In this document: piece by piece, positions 1 through 8,471 of the stretch
How the letters are laid out: each line of letters begins with the position of its first letter
Numbering within the stretch: position 1 is the stretch's first letter
Program-made: the position numbers and the translations under genes
Source: Bacillus solimangrovi
GTDB lineage: Bacteria; Bacillota; Bacilli; Bacillales; Bacillaceae_N
DNA: 64,000 nt
Reading direction: 5' to 3'
Assembly (NCBI RefSeq): GCF_001742425.1
Contig: NZ_MJEH01000022.1
Location: 171,195 to 235,194 of the forward strand
Notes under the pieces: generated by a model
Databases searched by the model: none
Told to the model about the DNA's origin: nothing
The model's input: only the letters and a program-made list of their open reading frames with translations

Positions 1-438
1 ATAATGGCTGAGTTTTGATGGGGCTTTTCTCTTTATTACCTTATCTGACGGATAAATAGACAATCCCAGCCTAATTTTACTTTTTTCAAACTCTTCATAT
101 GACATCATGTATCTTCCCTTAGAAGGGTCAACTAACTGAATTCCACTCTTTGTCATTTTTTCTAAAACAACAAAATGATTGTTGTTTATATGTAGGATGC
201 ATGGTATTGGTAATTCGTTTATTGCATTTACTTTAAAGCCCTTTGTATTAAAATTTAAATCTGTTGCTATTTTTTTCAATGTTAGCAAGCTAGTTCCATC
301 TCGACCTATACTCCAGTCTTTTTTTAGTTCAATTATTGAATATTCGCAATTATAATATGATAAAATCATTGCTAGTGAAGCTATACCACATTCCGATTGT
401 TCTGATTGTTCTATAAAGGGAATTTTACGTTTACTCAT
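1..438 (-). CDS. lanT: LanT-type peptidase/ABC exporter, N-terminal part (cut by window edge)
   Basis: The reading frame is open from an ATG at 438 down to base 1, 146 codons, and continues outside the window. It is the N-terminal C39 cysteine-peptidase domain of a bacteriocin-processing ABC exporter. The start reads MSKRKIPFIEQSEQSECGIA, with the catalytic Cys at residue 17. The catalytic His follows in HFVVLEK near residue 93 and the Asp in VDPSKGRY near 104. Family knowledge: this domain cuts the leader of a lanthipeptide after a double-glycine site while the membrane and ATPase domains export it; those domains are not visible here. The start codon overlaps the lanM stop codon (TAATG), so the two genes are translationally coupled. 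This supports a modification-then-export operon. The missing C-terminal part is due to the window edge, not to a mutation. Confidence 0.93.
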   Translation of the reverse strand, partial: MSKRKIPFIEQSEQSECGIASLAMILSYYNCEYSIIELKKDWSIGRDGTSLLTLKKIATDLNFNTKGFKVNAINELPIPCILHINNNHFVVLEKMTKSGIQLVDPSKGRYMMSYEEFEKSKIRLGLSIYPSDKVIKRKAPSKLSHY

Positions 439-3400
439 TATTCTTCCCTCGGCAATTCCAATGTTAGTACTGAAGGGACATTTACAGAGTCTATTACACG
501 AAGTAACTGATAACCAATTCCTGATAAACCAATCATAAATGAGGACACCACTGATTTTTGAGGTATTCCACAATACCACTGATCATTATTTGCTAATTCT
601 ACAGTATCACTAGCTATTTCTAATGCCTTTCTATAATGACTATTTTCTTGGAAAGCTTCTGAAGCAAGTAGAAATAGATCAAGATTACCCATTGAACCAT
701 GACATAGGGAATCACTTCCCCCAAACCCTTCTTCTAATGTTTTTTCCAATGCAACATAGATTTCTTCCTCAGTTTTACTATCTGGGAACAGTTCATAACA
801 TTTTATCCTTGCCATTCCAATTCCTGATGCACCATGACACCAATGTACCGGCTCTGGGAATCCTTTTTTAATCCGATTTTCTCTATCCCTTAAATCAAAC
901 CAATTTTTCTCAACTGCTGAATATAATGTTCGTTCATATTCCAAAGCTTTCAAAGCATAGTGATGAAACGAAGGTGTTTTAGTTTCTTTATATAACTCGT
1001 ATAATGACCAGGCAATCCCCGCATTTCCGTGAGACATTCCAGTTAGAATATTTTCTCCACTAACAGTATTTTTCCAGCCAACAGTACTATCATCATTCTC
1101 CACAACATTATTGAGCAAATGTTCACCACATTTTAGAGCAATTGAAAGCACTTCATCGTTTGAACAGTTTCTATATATATTTATTGCAACTATTATTGTC
1201 CCTGCACAACCGGCTATAATATCAAATTGATTGTCACTTTCAATTAAATTACTACATCTTAATAAATTTTGAATTCCTTTTTCTTTCAGGTCCTGACGTT
1301 TTAGTAAAATACCTAAGTAATAGTAACAATATGCCGAAGCTGCAAACCCCGTAAAAGCAGATATTGTATAATTCCTTTCATAAATATCCCTATTCATCTC
1401 AACAGAAATTAAAATCTTTTCTACTGTATCTAAATATTTATCTTGATTGGTTATTTTATATAGAGATGCAAAGAACAGCGCATTTCCAAGCAATCCATCA
1501 TATAAGGAATTATCCAAAGGAGCTAAGATCCATTGAGAATCATATCCAATCGTTAAGTTTTTCCAGGAAATATCGTTATATTCTTTTGTTGTTACTGATT
1601 GTTCTAATATATCTTCAGCCAAGTTAATAGCTGCATCTAATAAATCTGATTTACTTTTCACTTTAATATGTTTAGTAGAAATATAATTTCTTTTAAACTC
1701 TTTCAAGTCCCATTTTTTTATTGGAGGTAATAATACATTTTTTATCATCGAAGATTGGTAATTCTTATCTTCTTCATCCATTGCTATTATTTTCTTTTCA
1801 ACTCTATTTAAAATTGTATCCGAGTGAAATTGTTTATATTCGTTACCTAAACTATCAAATATAGAGGTACTATTTATAAAAGAATAAAAATATGGGATAT
1901 CAAAATTTAATAAGTCTTTGGTCTCAGCAGGGATAATATCTTTCAACTTGTCATTACCGTTTAATATTCCCCACATTCTGTCGAATAGCCTGTTTCTATT
2001 AATAGCATTACTCAAATAGTTTGGATTTGTTGATGCAGTTAAAAGTAAATTGTAATCTTTTGTATTCCTTACAATGGTACGAACACAACAGTCTTTGAAA
2101 GTGATTAGAATACCCTTTTCGCCTAAGAAATCCTCTTTATTTTCACAAATAATATCGTAACAATCGTTAAACCCTTCAGAGATGAAAGTTGCATATTCTC
2201 TAGGATTTATTCTTGTATTATTTAATAACGGGATATTCTTCTTATGTTCAGTAATATACGGTTTTCGGACTATTTTAATCTCATCTGTATAGTTATTTTC
2301 AAAAGTGAATCTTCCCTTATCTACAGATTTATCTCCTTCTCCAGTAATACCACTAATATCAATTTGTGATTGTTTATTGAGTTTGGCAGGAAATAAACTA
2401 GTTCTAAGTATAGAATCTTTAATAACGTACAAATCTTTTTTGTGTGCTGTTTCACTCATTAAATCTTGAGTATCAAATCCTTGAAAAAGAGATTCTAAAT
2501 CAATAAAGAAGGGATCTGACTTTGAAACAATTACATTTTCGGCGTGAAAATCTGTTCCTAATAGGGTATGAAATATACAAGTATAAACACCCATTTTATA
2601 ATAAAGTTCTTCGATTTCAGCTTTTTGATCACAACCTATATACTCAACATATGGTTGCCAACCATAATTTTCTTTTGCTATTACTTCCATATTTTTTAAA
2701 GGGTATTTAATTCTTTTATTATTAATGTAATTAATAATATGATTTAATTTTTGATCTACCAATAAAGATTTGGGTTTATAAACAATTAAACCCTTCTCAA
2801 ATTCAAATATAACAACTGTTTTTTTACCACGGTGACTATCTCCCTGATCCATATTGATTTTCATCAGTTTTCCTTCTATATTATATTTCCCTTTAATCTC
2901 TGCGTAGTCATTTATTAAATGTTCAATGGTATTTAACACATAATTCCTTTGTTGAATTGATTCTTCTATAATTAATCTGAACATAGTAGGGTATCTATAT
3001 AGTAAGTCCACCATGTATTCTCTTTGTTGAATTTTCTCACAAAAATACAAATACCTTTCTTCCGACGTGTTACCAATCAATTTATTTTCATTACGGAGTT
3101 CATTTATCTCTAAAGTTAGTACTTTAGATGATAGTTTAATTACACTTTTCAAAGTAGCTTCTAATATACAATCTTCTACTACCTTTTGATCCAATATTGG
3201 GTTCGATTTTACTTTGACAATTGAACTCATCCAATTTAAAAAAGGATAAGTAAAATCTAAATACGGATGATTATGTAATTCTTTTTTTAAATAGAGGTGT
3301 TCTGCAATTTTTTCTGAATTACTATAGTTGTTGATTAATTCCATTAAATATTTGAACCATTTTGTATCTTTATCGTTTATTGTTACTTCATTAGGAGACT

Positions 3401-3608
3401 GTTCTAGGATAATATTCAATTCTGTTTCTGTTTTGTTATATTCTTTTAAGAAGTTTTCAATATAATTTTCAGGTAATTTTATATGATTTAACCATTCATT
3501 CAGTGCATTACTATTTGTATTCGTTAGTTCTGTTGCATTTCTTTCATTTATAAAAGTTGCTGCTTTTAATTTTTCCTTATCTAAATCTATAGACTCCGCA
3601 ATCTTCAT
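438..3608 (-). CDS. lanM: Class II lanthionine synthetase LanM
   Basis: A 1056-residue bifunctional lanthipeptide synthetase of normal family length. The N-terminal two thirds is the DUF4135 dehydratase, which phosphorylates and eliminates Ser/Thr of a precursor peptide; it shows the kinase-like signatures YKPKSLLVDQK and GTDFHAENVIV, with FIDLE following. The C-terminal LanC-like cyclase carries GMSHGNAG, WCHGASG (Cys about 924) and LCHGSMGN (Cys-His about 969-970), the expected Zn ligands for thioether formation. The start ATG is preceded by a strong GGGAGTAGAG ribosome site. lanT follows with a 1-base overlap. No precursor peptide gene is recognisable in the 150 bases upstream, where an intron relic begins, so lanA must lie beyond the left edge, elsewhere, or be lost. 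The gene looks intact. Confidence 0.96.
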   Translation of the reverse strand: MKIAESIDLDKEKLKAATFINERNATELTNTNSNALNEWLNHIKLPENYIENFLKEYNKTETELNIILEQSPNEVTINDKDTKWFKYLMELINNYSNSEKIAEHLYLKKELHNHPYLDFTYPFLNWMSSIVKVKSNPILDQKVVEDCILEATLKSVIKLSSKVLTLEINELRNENKLIGNTSEERYLYFCEKIQQREYMVDLLYRYPTMFRLIIEESIQQRNYVLNTIEHLINDYAEIKGKYNIEGKLMKINMDQGDSHRGKKTVVIFEFEKGLIVYKPKSLLVDQKLNHIINYINNKRIKYPLKNMEVIAKENYGWQPYVEYIGCDQKAEIEELYYKMGVYTCIFHTLLGTDFHAENVIVSKSDPFFIDLESLFQGFDTQDLMSETAHKKDLYVIKDSILRTSLFPAKLNKQSQIDISGITGEGDKSVDKGRFTFENNYTDEIKIVRKPYITEHKKNIPLLNNTRINPREYATFISEGFNDCYDIICENKEDFLGEKGILITFKDCCVRTIVRNTKDYNLLLTASTNPNYLSNAINRNRLFDRMWGILNGNDKLKDIIPAETKDLLNFDIPYFYSFINSTSIFDSLGNEYKQFHSDTILNRVEKKIIAMDEEDKNYQSSMIKNVLLPPIKKWDLKEFKRNYISTKHIKVKSKSDLLDAAINLAEDILEQSVTTKEYNDISWKNLTIGYDSQWILAPLDNSLYDGLLGNALFFASLYKITNQDKYLDTVEKILISVEMNRDIYERNYTISAFTGFAASAYCYYYLGILLKRQDLKEKGIQNLLRCSNLIESDNQFDIIAGCAGTIIVAINIYRNCSNDEVLSIALKCGEHLLNNVVENDDSTVGWKNTVSGENILTGMSHGNAGIAWSLYELYKETKTPSFHHYALKALEYERTLYSAVEKNWFDLRDRENRIKKGFPEPVHWCHGASGIGMARIKCYELFPDSKTEEEIYVALEKTLEEGFGGSDSLCHGSMGNLDLFLLASEAFQENSHYRKALEIASDTVELANNDQWYCGIPQKSVVSSFMIGLSGIGYQLLRVIDSVNVPSVLTLELPREE

Positions 3609-3761
3609 AATCTCTACTCCCTTTTTTTGTTGCTATTTTATCTCACACAATCAGAGTATATGGGAATTATCTAAAAATTGATTGAGTAAAAAACGCAGAA
3701 ATTATATAAAACTAAATGTATTGAAACTATTGTTCCATTGGCGTTTATAATGTGCTTTAAA

Positions 3762-4385
3762 ATCGAGTAGGAGGGGGTGGATTAACCCCCGACTTATCAC
3801 ACCGCCGTATGCTTGGTTTCATTTATGTCTGACGTAGCTGCGAGTATCTTACATAAGACTTCTTAACCCTCTCATCTCCCAATAGGTGTTGATAAGGGTT
3901 CTTGTGAGAATCGGACTATTGGCGATTCTCCAATATTTCTTGCGTTAATTCCTCATTCATTTGCCTTGTGTTTTGAAGAACCTAACCCAAGAAATTTCCT
4001 ATCTTTGGTTTTTGGTTTCTTGTGTAATGTAAAACTGAACCCTAAGAACTTTGGTCTTTCTACGACTGACTTCTAATTATTCAGTTATCTATCATTAGAT
4101 AGGTTATCAAGTTCACTTTGCGTATAAATCAGATCTGCCTGAGTAAGCATACAACCTTTCCTTTCACCTATCTGCATCATTTATTCTGTATCACCTTTGG
4201 CAGGATAGACTTTGTTTTGCAAACTCATCCAACGATAGCTATACTCTTATGAAGTTTGTGTTCCTCAGACTAGAAGTTTACCGCCCTCTCCCCTCAAGTT
4301 CCGCGTCACTACATACACCCTTGCGTTAGGCTAGCTGTTACTTCCACCTTCACAGTTCTGGGCTTGCACCCTAAAAATTACACAC
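3762..4385 (-). mobile_element. Degenerate, ORF-deleted group II intron
   Basis: Read on the minus strand, the segment ends in the typical bacterial group II intron 3' tail: a domain V 3' half (GCATACGGCGGTGTGA), then CGGGGGTTAATC, a CCCCCTCC pairing block and CTACTCGAT at 3762. Near 4385 it begins with GTGTG, followed by the usual domain I text (AGGGTGCAAGCC, GGGGAGAGGGCGGTAA). A full element of this type is about 2.5 kb with a reverse transcriptase in domain IV. Here only about 620 bases remain and the protein gene is reduced to fragments. The 5' strand of domain V appears deleted (only GAAACC remains before the 3' strand), so it should not splice. The 5' boundary is approximate. Confidence 0.85.
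3849..4066 (-). pseudogene. Remnants of a group II intron reverse transcriptase/maturase (LtrA family)
   Basis: Two out-of-frame fragments of an intron-encoded protein survive inside the intron relic. The upstream one (about 3955-4066) reads RPKFLGFSFTLHKKPK, matching the KFLGFSF motif after the palm domain. The downstream one (3944-3849) reads YWRIANSPILTRTL followed by INTYWEMRGLRSLM and a stop, the normal C-terminal end of LtrA-like proteins. Everything before and between these pieces, including the catalytic YADD region, is missing. Stops and frame changes separate the fragments, so no protein is expected. Confidence 0.8.
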
Positions 4386-4427
4386 ATGCCGAGCACTCTG
4401 AAAAAGCAAACCTTGGTTGCCTTTAAG

Positions 4428-4475
4428 TTAGAATAAAGAGTTGTCTTTTAACTCTTCTTCTAAATCATCATTCAT
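4428..4475 (-). other. Short acidic 15-codon reading frame upstream of the intron relic, possible gene fragment
   Basis: An ATG at 4475 opens MNDDLEEELKDNSLF and stops at 4428; the frame stays open a further nine codons upstream (TEDRSYIEE). It lies on the lanM strand, just outside the intron. The acidic composition is reminiscent of the leader region of class II lanthipeptide precursors, but there is no double-glycine site and no Cys-rich core. It may be a truncated gene end or chance. I do not assign a function. Confidence 0.2.
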
Positions 4476-4638
4476 TTCTTCTATGTAACTTCTATCTTCA
4501 GTTTATAATAGTGGATCTTTAAAATACCTTTCACAAAGTTTCCATATGAGGATGATAAATTATCTTGAATCCTTTAACTAATCGGAAAAAATCACATTTT
4601 TAAAATTATTTCAATTAGTATTTTTTAGATGCATATTT

Positions 4639-4702
4639 AAAGCATAAATCTTCCTAAAACAAAATAAAGCATAAACCTTCCAAAAAGGAAGATTTATGCT
4701 TT
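4639..4702 (-). terminator. ssrA terminator with a duplicated 3' arm
   Basis: Downstream of ssrA a 16-base arm (4687-4702, minus strand AAAGCATAAATCTTCC) can pair with either of two near-identical downstream arms at 4666-4681 (one G-U wobble) and 4639-4654 (perfect). The first hairpin has a five-base T loop and is followed by ATTTTGTTTTA. This is the likely end of the tmRNA transcript. Confidence 0.7.
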
Positions 4703-4739
4703 AAGTCAAAAAGACATAAAAAAACCACCAACTATGTAT

Positions 4740-5104
4740 TGGTGGAGACGGTGGGAGTCGAACCCACGTCCAGAAATAACGCCACTTAGGCTTCTACGAG
4801 TGTAGTTGACATATTCGCAATTCGCTCTCTCTTATGCCTGCCAACAGGCGTCCGAGGAGCTAGTCTGATTAATCTCTTCTAACATCCACAGACGGAGGAA
4901 TGTTAGCGTAGCCCGCTCAATTTGAGACCCTGCAATCTTCCACACGGGCGATGGAAGCCAGGATCCTCTAGGTCAGCTTACGCTGCAGCTAGAGAGTAGT
5001 TGTTTTCTTTGCCAGTTATAAATTAGGCGACGTTATTTACGAGGCCGATCCCCTCGACTCGCAACCTAAGCTCGAACTATCCCTGTCGAATCCGTAACGT
5101 CCCC
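4740..5104 (-). ncRNA. ssrA: Transfer-messenger RNA (tmRNA)
   Basis: A 365-base tmRNA. The 5' end GGGGACGTTACGGATTCGAC (from 5104) and the 3' end with GGGTTCGACTCCCACC and an encoded CCA at 4740 form the tRNA-like domain. The internal tag frame resumes at GGC and reads GKENNYSLAAA then TAA, giving an Ala-initiated degradation tag ending in LAAA. The RNA frees stalled ribosomes and marks their products for proteolysis. Pseudoknot-like segments lie between the tag and the 3' domain. A candidate promoter (TTTACA, 16 bases, TATCAT) lies about 55 bases upstream, which would imply a processed 5' leader. Confidence 0.98.
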
Positions 5105-5210
5105 ATATGAGGAATAAGGATGTTTAAGCTGTTTGCTTTAAGTAACTGGCGATACTTATATGATAACAAAGATTAAGTTTTTGTAAAGTGGTAAATATTA
5201 GTTGATACTA

Positions 5211-5287
<77 letters not shown>

Positions 5288-5454
5288 ACATTAAGAAAAT
5301 TTATCTTTCATTATAATACCACAAAACTTTGACTCTATAGAACTTTATTTATAACGTATAAAGCCCTCATCAACTTCAAATTAAAGCACCAATTTGAAAT
5401 GACATGTTAAATAATATCAGAAGTAAATCATTTCGTCAATGCTTAGATAACAAA

Positions 5455-5490
5455 TAACAAAAGCTCACGATTTATCGTAAGCTTTTGTTA
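5455..5490 (-). terminator. Intrinsic terminator of the ABC lipoprotein gene
   Basis: An inverted repeat (AACAAAAGCTTACG paired with its complement) lies 39 bases after the stop codon of the minus-strand gene at 5529. Confidence 0.6.
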
Positions 5491-5528
5491 GGTACTAAAC
5501 AAACATATTTAAAATCTTCGTTGTTAAC

Positions 5529-6518
5529 TTATTCAATAATAGTCGCTTTCTCTTTCATTATATCTGTTATTTCAATTCCTTGTTCTTCTGCAGCTTTCTT
5601 ATTAATAACAAGTTCAAGGCTTTGTGGATATTGAACTGAGATTTCAGCTGGTGATTTTCCTTCAAATACTTCAATCGCCATTTCTCCAGTTTTGTATCCA
5701 AGATCATGATATTCAAATCCATATCCAGCAAAACCACCACGTTTTACAGAATCAGATTCACCTACGTACAATGGAATGTCATGTTCATTTGCGATTGCAA
5801 TAACAGATTCTAATCCTGCAACAACTGTATTATCCTTTGGAATATAAATGACATCAGATCGCCCTATTAATGATTCCGCTGCTTGTTTCACCTCTGCGGT
5901 TGTTGATATAGCCGCTTCTACCGCCGTTAGACCTAATTCATCCATTACTTCCTTAGCACGACTAACATTTACTTCTGAATTTTGTTCACCTGCATTGTAA
6001 ATAATGCCAACGTTTTTCGCATCTGGGAAAAACTCTACAATAGACTTCATCGTATTTGGAATTGCGTCTGGATGTGTATCTGATGTTCCTGTCGTATTAC
6101 CACCCGGGCTTTCAATACTTTCAACTAGTTGAGCACCAACTGGATCAGTAATGGCTGTAAATAAAACTGGAATCTCACTTGTTTCACTTAGAACACTCTG
6201 GGCACTTGGTGTTGAGATTGCCAAAATCAAATCAACTTTATCACCAACAAACTTTTGAGCAATCGTCTTATTTGTGTTCATGTCACCTTGTGCAATTTGT
6301 GTATCAATCTCAACGTGATCATAACCATTCTCTTGAAGTGCTTCAATGAACCCTTCTCTTGCTGCATCTAGTGCAGGATGTTCAACAATTTGTGTAATAC
6401 CTACTGTAAGTTTGTCTCCTTGATTTTCTGCGTCTGGTGTTGATTGTGTATCTTCATTATTACATGCCGTTAGAACTAACATGAAAGCAATCAAACAGAT
6501 TATACTGAATCGTTTCAA
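5529..6518 (-). CDS. ABC-type substrate-binding lipoprotein (ABC_sub_bind / COG2984 family)
   Basis: A 329-residue exported lipoprotein with signal peptide and lipobox (LVLTAC, Cys at 19), so it is expected to be anchored to the outer face of the membrane. The mature part begins LTVGITQIVEHPALDAAR, the hallmark of the ABC_sub_bind family, and has the two-lobed periplasmic-binding-protein pattern (TAITDPVGAQLV, NVGIIYNAGEQNSE, GFEYHDLGYKTG). Family members such as TrpX bind amino acids or related small molecules; the ligand here is unknown. The start is TTG, with a GGGGGA ribosome site seven bases upstream. Family members usually sit beside a permease and an ATPase gene; neither is present here, so it either shares a transporter encoded elsewhere or acts as a sensor. 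Confidence 0.9.
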   Translation of the reverse strand: MKRFSIICLIAFMLVLTACNNEDTQSTPDAENQGDKLTVGITQIVEHPALDAAREGFIEALQENGYDHVEIDTQIAQGDMNTNKTIAQKFVGDKVDLILAISTPSAQSVLSETSEIPVLFTAITDPVGAQLVESIESPGGNTTGTSDTHPDAIPNTMKSIVEFFPDAKNVGIIYNAGEQNSEVNVSRAKEVMDELGLTAVEAAISTTAEVKQAAESLIGRSDVIYIPKDNTVVAGLESVIAIANEHDIPLYVGESDSVKRGGFAGYGFEYHDLGYKTGEMAIEVFEGKSPAEISVQYPQSLELVINKKAAEEQGIEITDIMKEKATIIE

Positions 6519-6573
6519 AGTGTATCCCCCTAAGTTATAATACTCAAAATTTATAACTTATCATAATAGAAAA

Positions 6574-6596
6574 CCTAGGCAAAAACAATGCCTAGG
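6574..6596 (-). terminator. Terminator after the YozE-like gene
   Basis: A perfect CCTAGGCA/TGCCTAGG stem with a seven-base loop and a short T run on the minus strand, 78 bases downstream of the stop at 6674. Confidence 0.65.
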
Positions 6597-6673
6597 ATGA
6601 AAAAACTTTAATATTTTAAAGCGTTTTAGCATCACACCGTAAAAACGCTATATTAAATTCCTTTATTCAACTA

Positions 6674-6889
6674 TTATTCCATTTCATACAATTCCCACAT
6701 TTCATCAAATATTGAAATTGCATCTAGTGAAGGGCTGTTTTCTTCTAAGTATGCACTTATTTCATGATATGAAGTAGATTGTTTAGGGAATTCTCCGTCT
6801 ACAAATAATTGTTGAGCGAATTCCTGATAGTTTTTCTGACTCCCTTTAGGACGATATTTCATGACAAACTGATAAAATGGTTTTTTCAT
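6674..6889 (-). CDS. YozE-like SAM-fold protein (UPF0346)
   Basis: A 71-residue cytosolic protein matching the YozE family by length and by its conserved pieces: FYQFVMKYRPKG at the start, FPKQSTSYHEISAYLEE in the middle and FDEMWELYE at the end. The family folds as a small sterile-alpha-motif-like helical bundle; its role is not established. The ATG follows AGAAGGAGAAGTAGTT, a good ribosome site. It appears monocistronic, with its own terminator. Confidence 0.88.
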   Translation of the reverse strand: MKKPFYQFVMKYRPKGSQKNYQEFAQQLFVDGEFPKQSTSYHEISAYLEENSPSLDAISIFDEMWELYEME

Positions 6890-7251
6890 AACTACTTCTC
6901 CTTCTTTTATACATATAACTACTATTAAGAATTACTCATTCATTATAAGATTTACTAAAATTATTTAGATAAAACTTATTTAATAGTATGAACAACAATA
7001 TCCCTTACATTTATGATTATCGATACGACTGATTCATCAAAATGACTGAATAAATTATACAATGAAAAACTACTACTATAAAGAATTCCTCATTCCATAT
7101 GTTTTGTATGAATTTTACATTATTTGAAAAACTGAGTCTTACTTCCTGTAAACCACTATTGTTTCGATACTTAATCCCTATATATAATTACTTATGTACT
7201 AGTTACGCAGAACAAAATGATACTTTAGAATTACATGAGGAGGAATTTACA
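6890..7251. other. Intergenic region between yozE-like and the cortex-lytic gene
   Basis: AT-rich divergent promoter region of about 360 bases. The frame of the downstream gene stays open upstream to 7099, but that extension lacks a ribosome site and does not look like protein, so I treat it as leader. No hairpin or convincing promoter was recognised. Confidence 0.4.
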
Positions 7252-7920
7252 TTGAAGTTTAAAAAACTACTAACTTCTATAACAGTTGCAACTCTCCTAG
7301 CTGGAGGTTCATTTACAATATATCCAATTGAAACGAATGCACAAGCAATGCCAACAAAACCAGTATTACAAGAAGGCAATACTGATGGATTTGTATGGGA
7401 TTTACAGCATCGCCTTAATCAGTTAAACATCTACCAAGGACCAATTAACGGTGTATTTGGACCAAATACCGAAGAATCTGTTTATATGTTCCAAAAACAA
7501 TATGGGTTAACGATTGATGGGGTAGTAGGACCAAACACTTGGGATGCTCTGTATCGTCAAACTTTCACAGCTAGCGAAATCGATGCATTAGCAAAGGTTG
7601 TGTATGGTGAGGCACGTGGAGAATCAATGGAAGGACAAGTTGCAGTTGCGGCAGTTGTTTTAAACCGCACAAAATCTAGTGAATTTCCAGACACAGTGAA
7701 TGATGTCATTTTTGAACCTAGACAATTTACTGCTGTTGCTGACGGTCAGTACTATTTAACACCTAATGAAGAAGCATATAAAGCAGTTTATTATGCTATT
7801 CAAGGTTGGGACCCTACTGAAGAAGCAATTTATTATTTCAATCCTGATACAGCTGAATCAGACTGGTTATACTCTAGAGAGAAAATCAAACGCATTGGTG
7901 AACATGTCTTCTTAAAATAA
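7252..7920 (+). CDS. Spore cortex-lytic / cell-wall hydrolase, SleB-YkvT type
   Basis: A 222-residue secreted hydrolase. I chose the TTG at 7252 because ATGAGGAGG lies just upstream and the protein then starts with a clear signal peptide (LKFKKLLTSITVATLLAG). A PG_binding_1 domain follows (about residues 45-95, LQHRLNQLNIYQGPINGVFG), and then the Hydrolase_2 catalytic domain (about 105-222) with AKVVYGEARGES, whose Glu is the expected catalytic acid, VAAVVLNR and AIYYFNPDTAESDWLY. SleB and CwlJ relatives cut cortex peptidoglycan during germination; YkvT is the closest architecture I know. The gene stands alone; the usual ypeB partner of sleB is absent, which argues for a YkvT-like rather than a true SleB role. 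Confidence 0.88.
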   Translation: MKFKKLLTSITVATLLAGGSFTIYPIETNAQAMPTKPVLQEGNTDGFVWDLQHRLNQLNIYQGPINGVFGPNTEESVYMFQKQYGLTIDGVVGPNTWDALYRQTFTASEIDALAKVVYGEARGESMEGQVAVAAVVLNRTKSSEFPDTVNDVIFEPRQFTAVADGQYYLTPNEEAYKAVYYAIQGWDPTEEAIYYFNPDTAESDWLYSREKIKRIGEHVFLK

Positions 7921-8033
7921 AGCATTTAATGGACAAAAACAGGAGCTACTTTGTTATTTTATAGACAAGAGAATGTACAACGTTCTTAATAGAGTAGTAG
8001 CTTTTCTTTAATGTCAGACATAATATCAAATTT

Positions 8034-8067
8034 AGTACATCACTTCTATATAGTGGTGTACTTTTTT
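8034..8067 (+). terminator. Intrinsic terminator
   Basis: AGTACATCACT pairs with AGTGGTGTACT and is followed by TTTTTT on the plus strand. It ends the hydrolase transcript. A weaker hairpin (GGAGCTACT with AGTAGTAGCT, about 7941-8005) precedes it. Confidence 0.75.
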
Positions 8068-8202
8068 ATCTATTTGCCTCATTTACTAATACAATAATAG
8101 AAAAAAACGGAAATTCCATAACATTTTGTGCTACAATTAAACTAAGAACGTATTTTCGTACTATGAACATTCCTTTTAAAGTATTAGAAAAGGAGAGTAT
8201 TT

Positions 8203-8304
8203 GTGAAGTCTAAAACTGCTATTATTATTCTACTGTTATCTTTTTTGATTGGTGCATTAGGTTATTTTGTGTTTATAAATGTGTTTATTCCTAATATGAT
8301 GTAA
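8203..8304 (+). CDS. 33-residue single-pass membrane peptide
   Basis: A GTG start at 8203 is preceded by AAAGGAGAG seven bases upstream and opens VKSKTAIIILLLSFLIGA, then LGYFVFINVFIPNMM. Residues 6-28 form one hydrophobic membrane segment with a short basic N-terminus, so an N-in topology is likely. The strong ribosome site, the separate upstream terminator at 8034-8067 and a downstream hairpin (about 8325-8377) make a real small gene likely. I recognise no family. Function is unknown. Confidence 0.6.
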   Translation: MKSKTAIIILLLSFLIGALGYFVFINVFIPNMM

Positions 8305-8471
8305 TTTTATTGGTTTGTTGTGCAAAAAGGGATAGCTGAATACAGTATTTAAACTCGGTTCAACTATCCTCTCTTTCCTCATAAATGGCGTGGCATTATG
8401 TTAGGTTATTTAATTCTAATTGATTTATAAATATTAGCTTGATTTTAGATGAAAATTATTGATTTTTTTTA

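Noticed and set aside
7099..7251. 51-residue N-terminal extension of the cortex-lytic hydrolase
   Set aside because: It lacks a ribosome site and would bury the signal peptide; the TTG at 7252 has ATGAGGAGG upstream.
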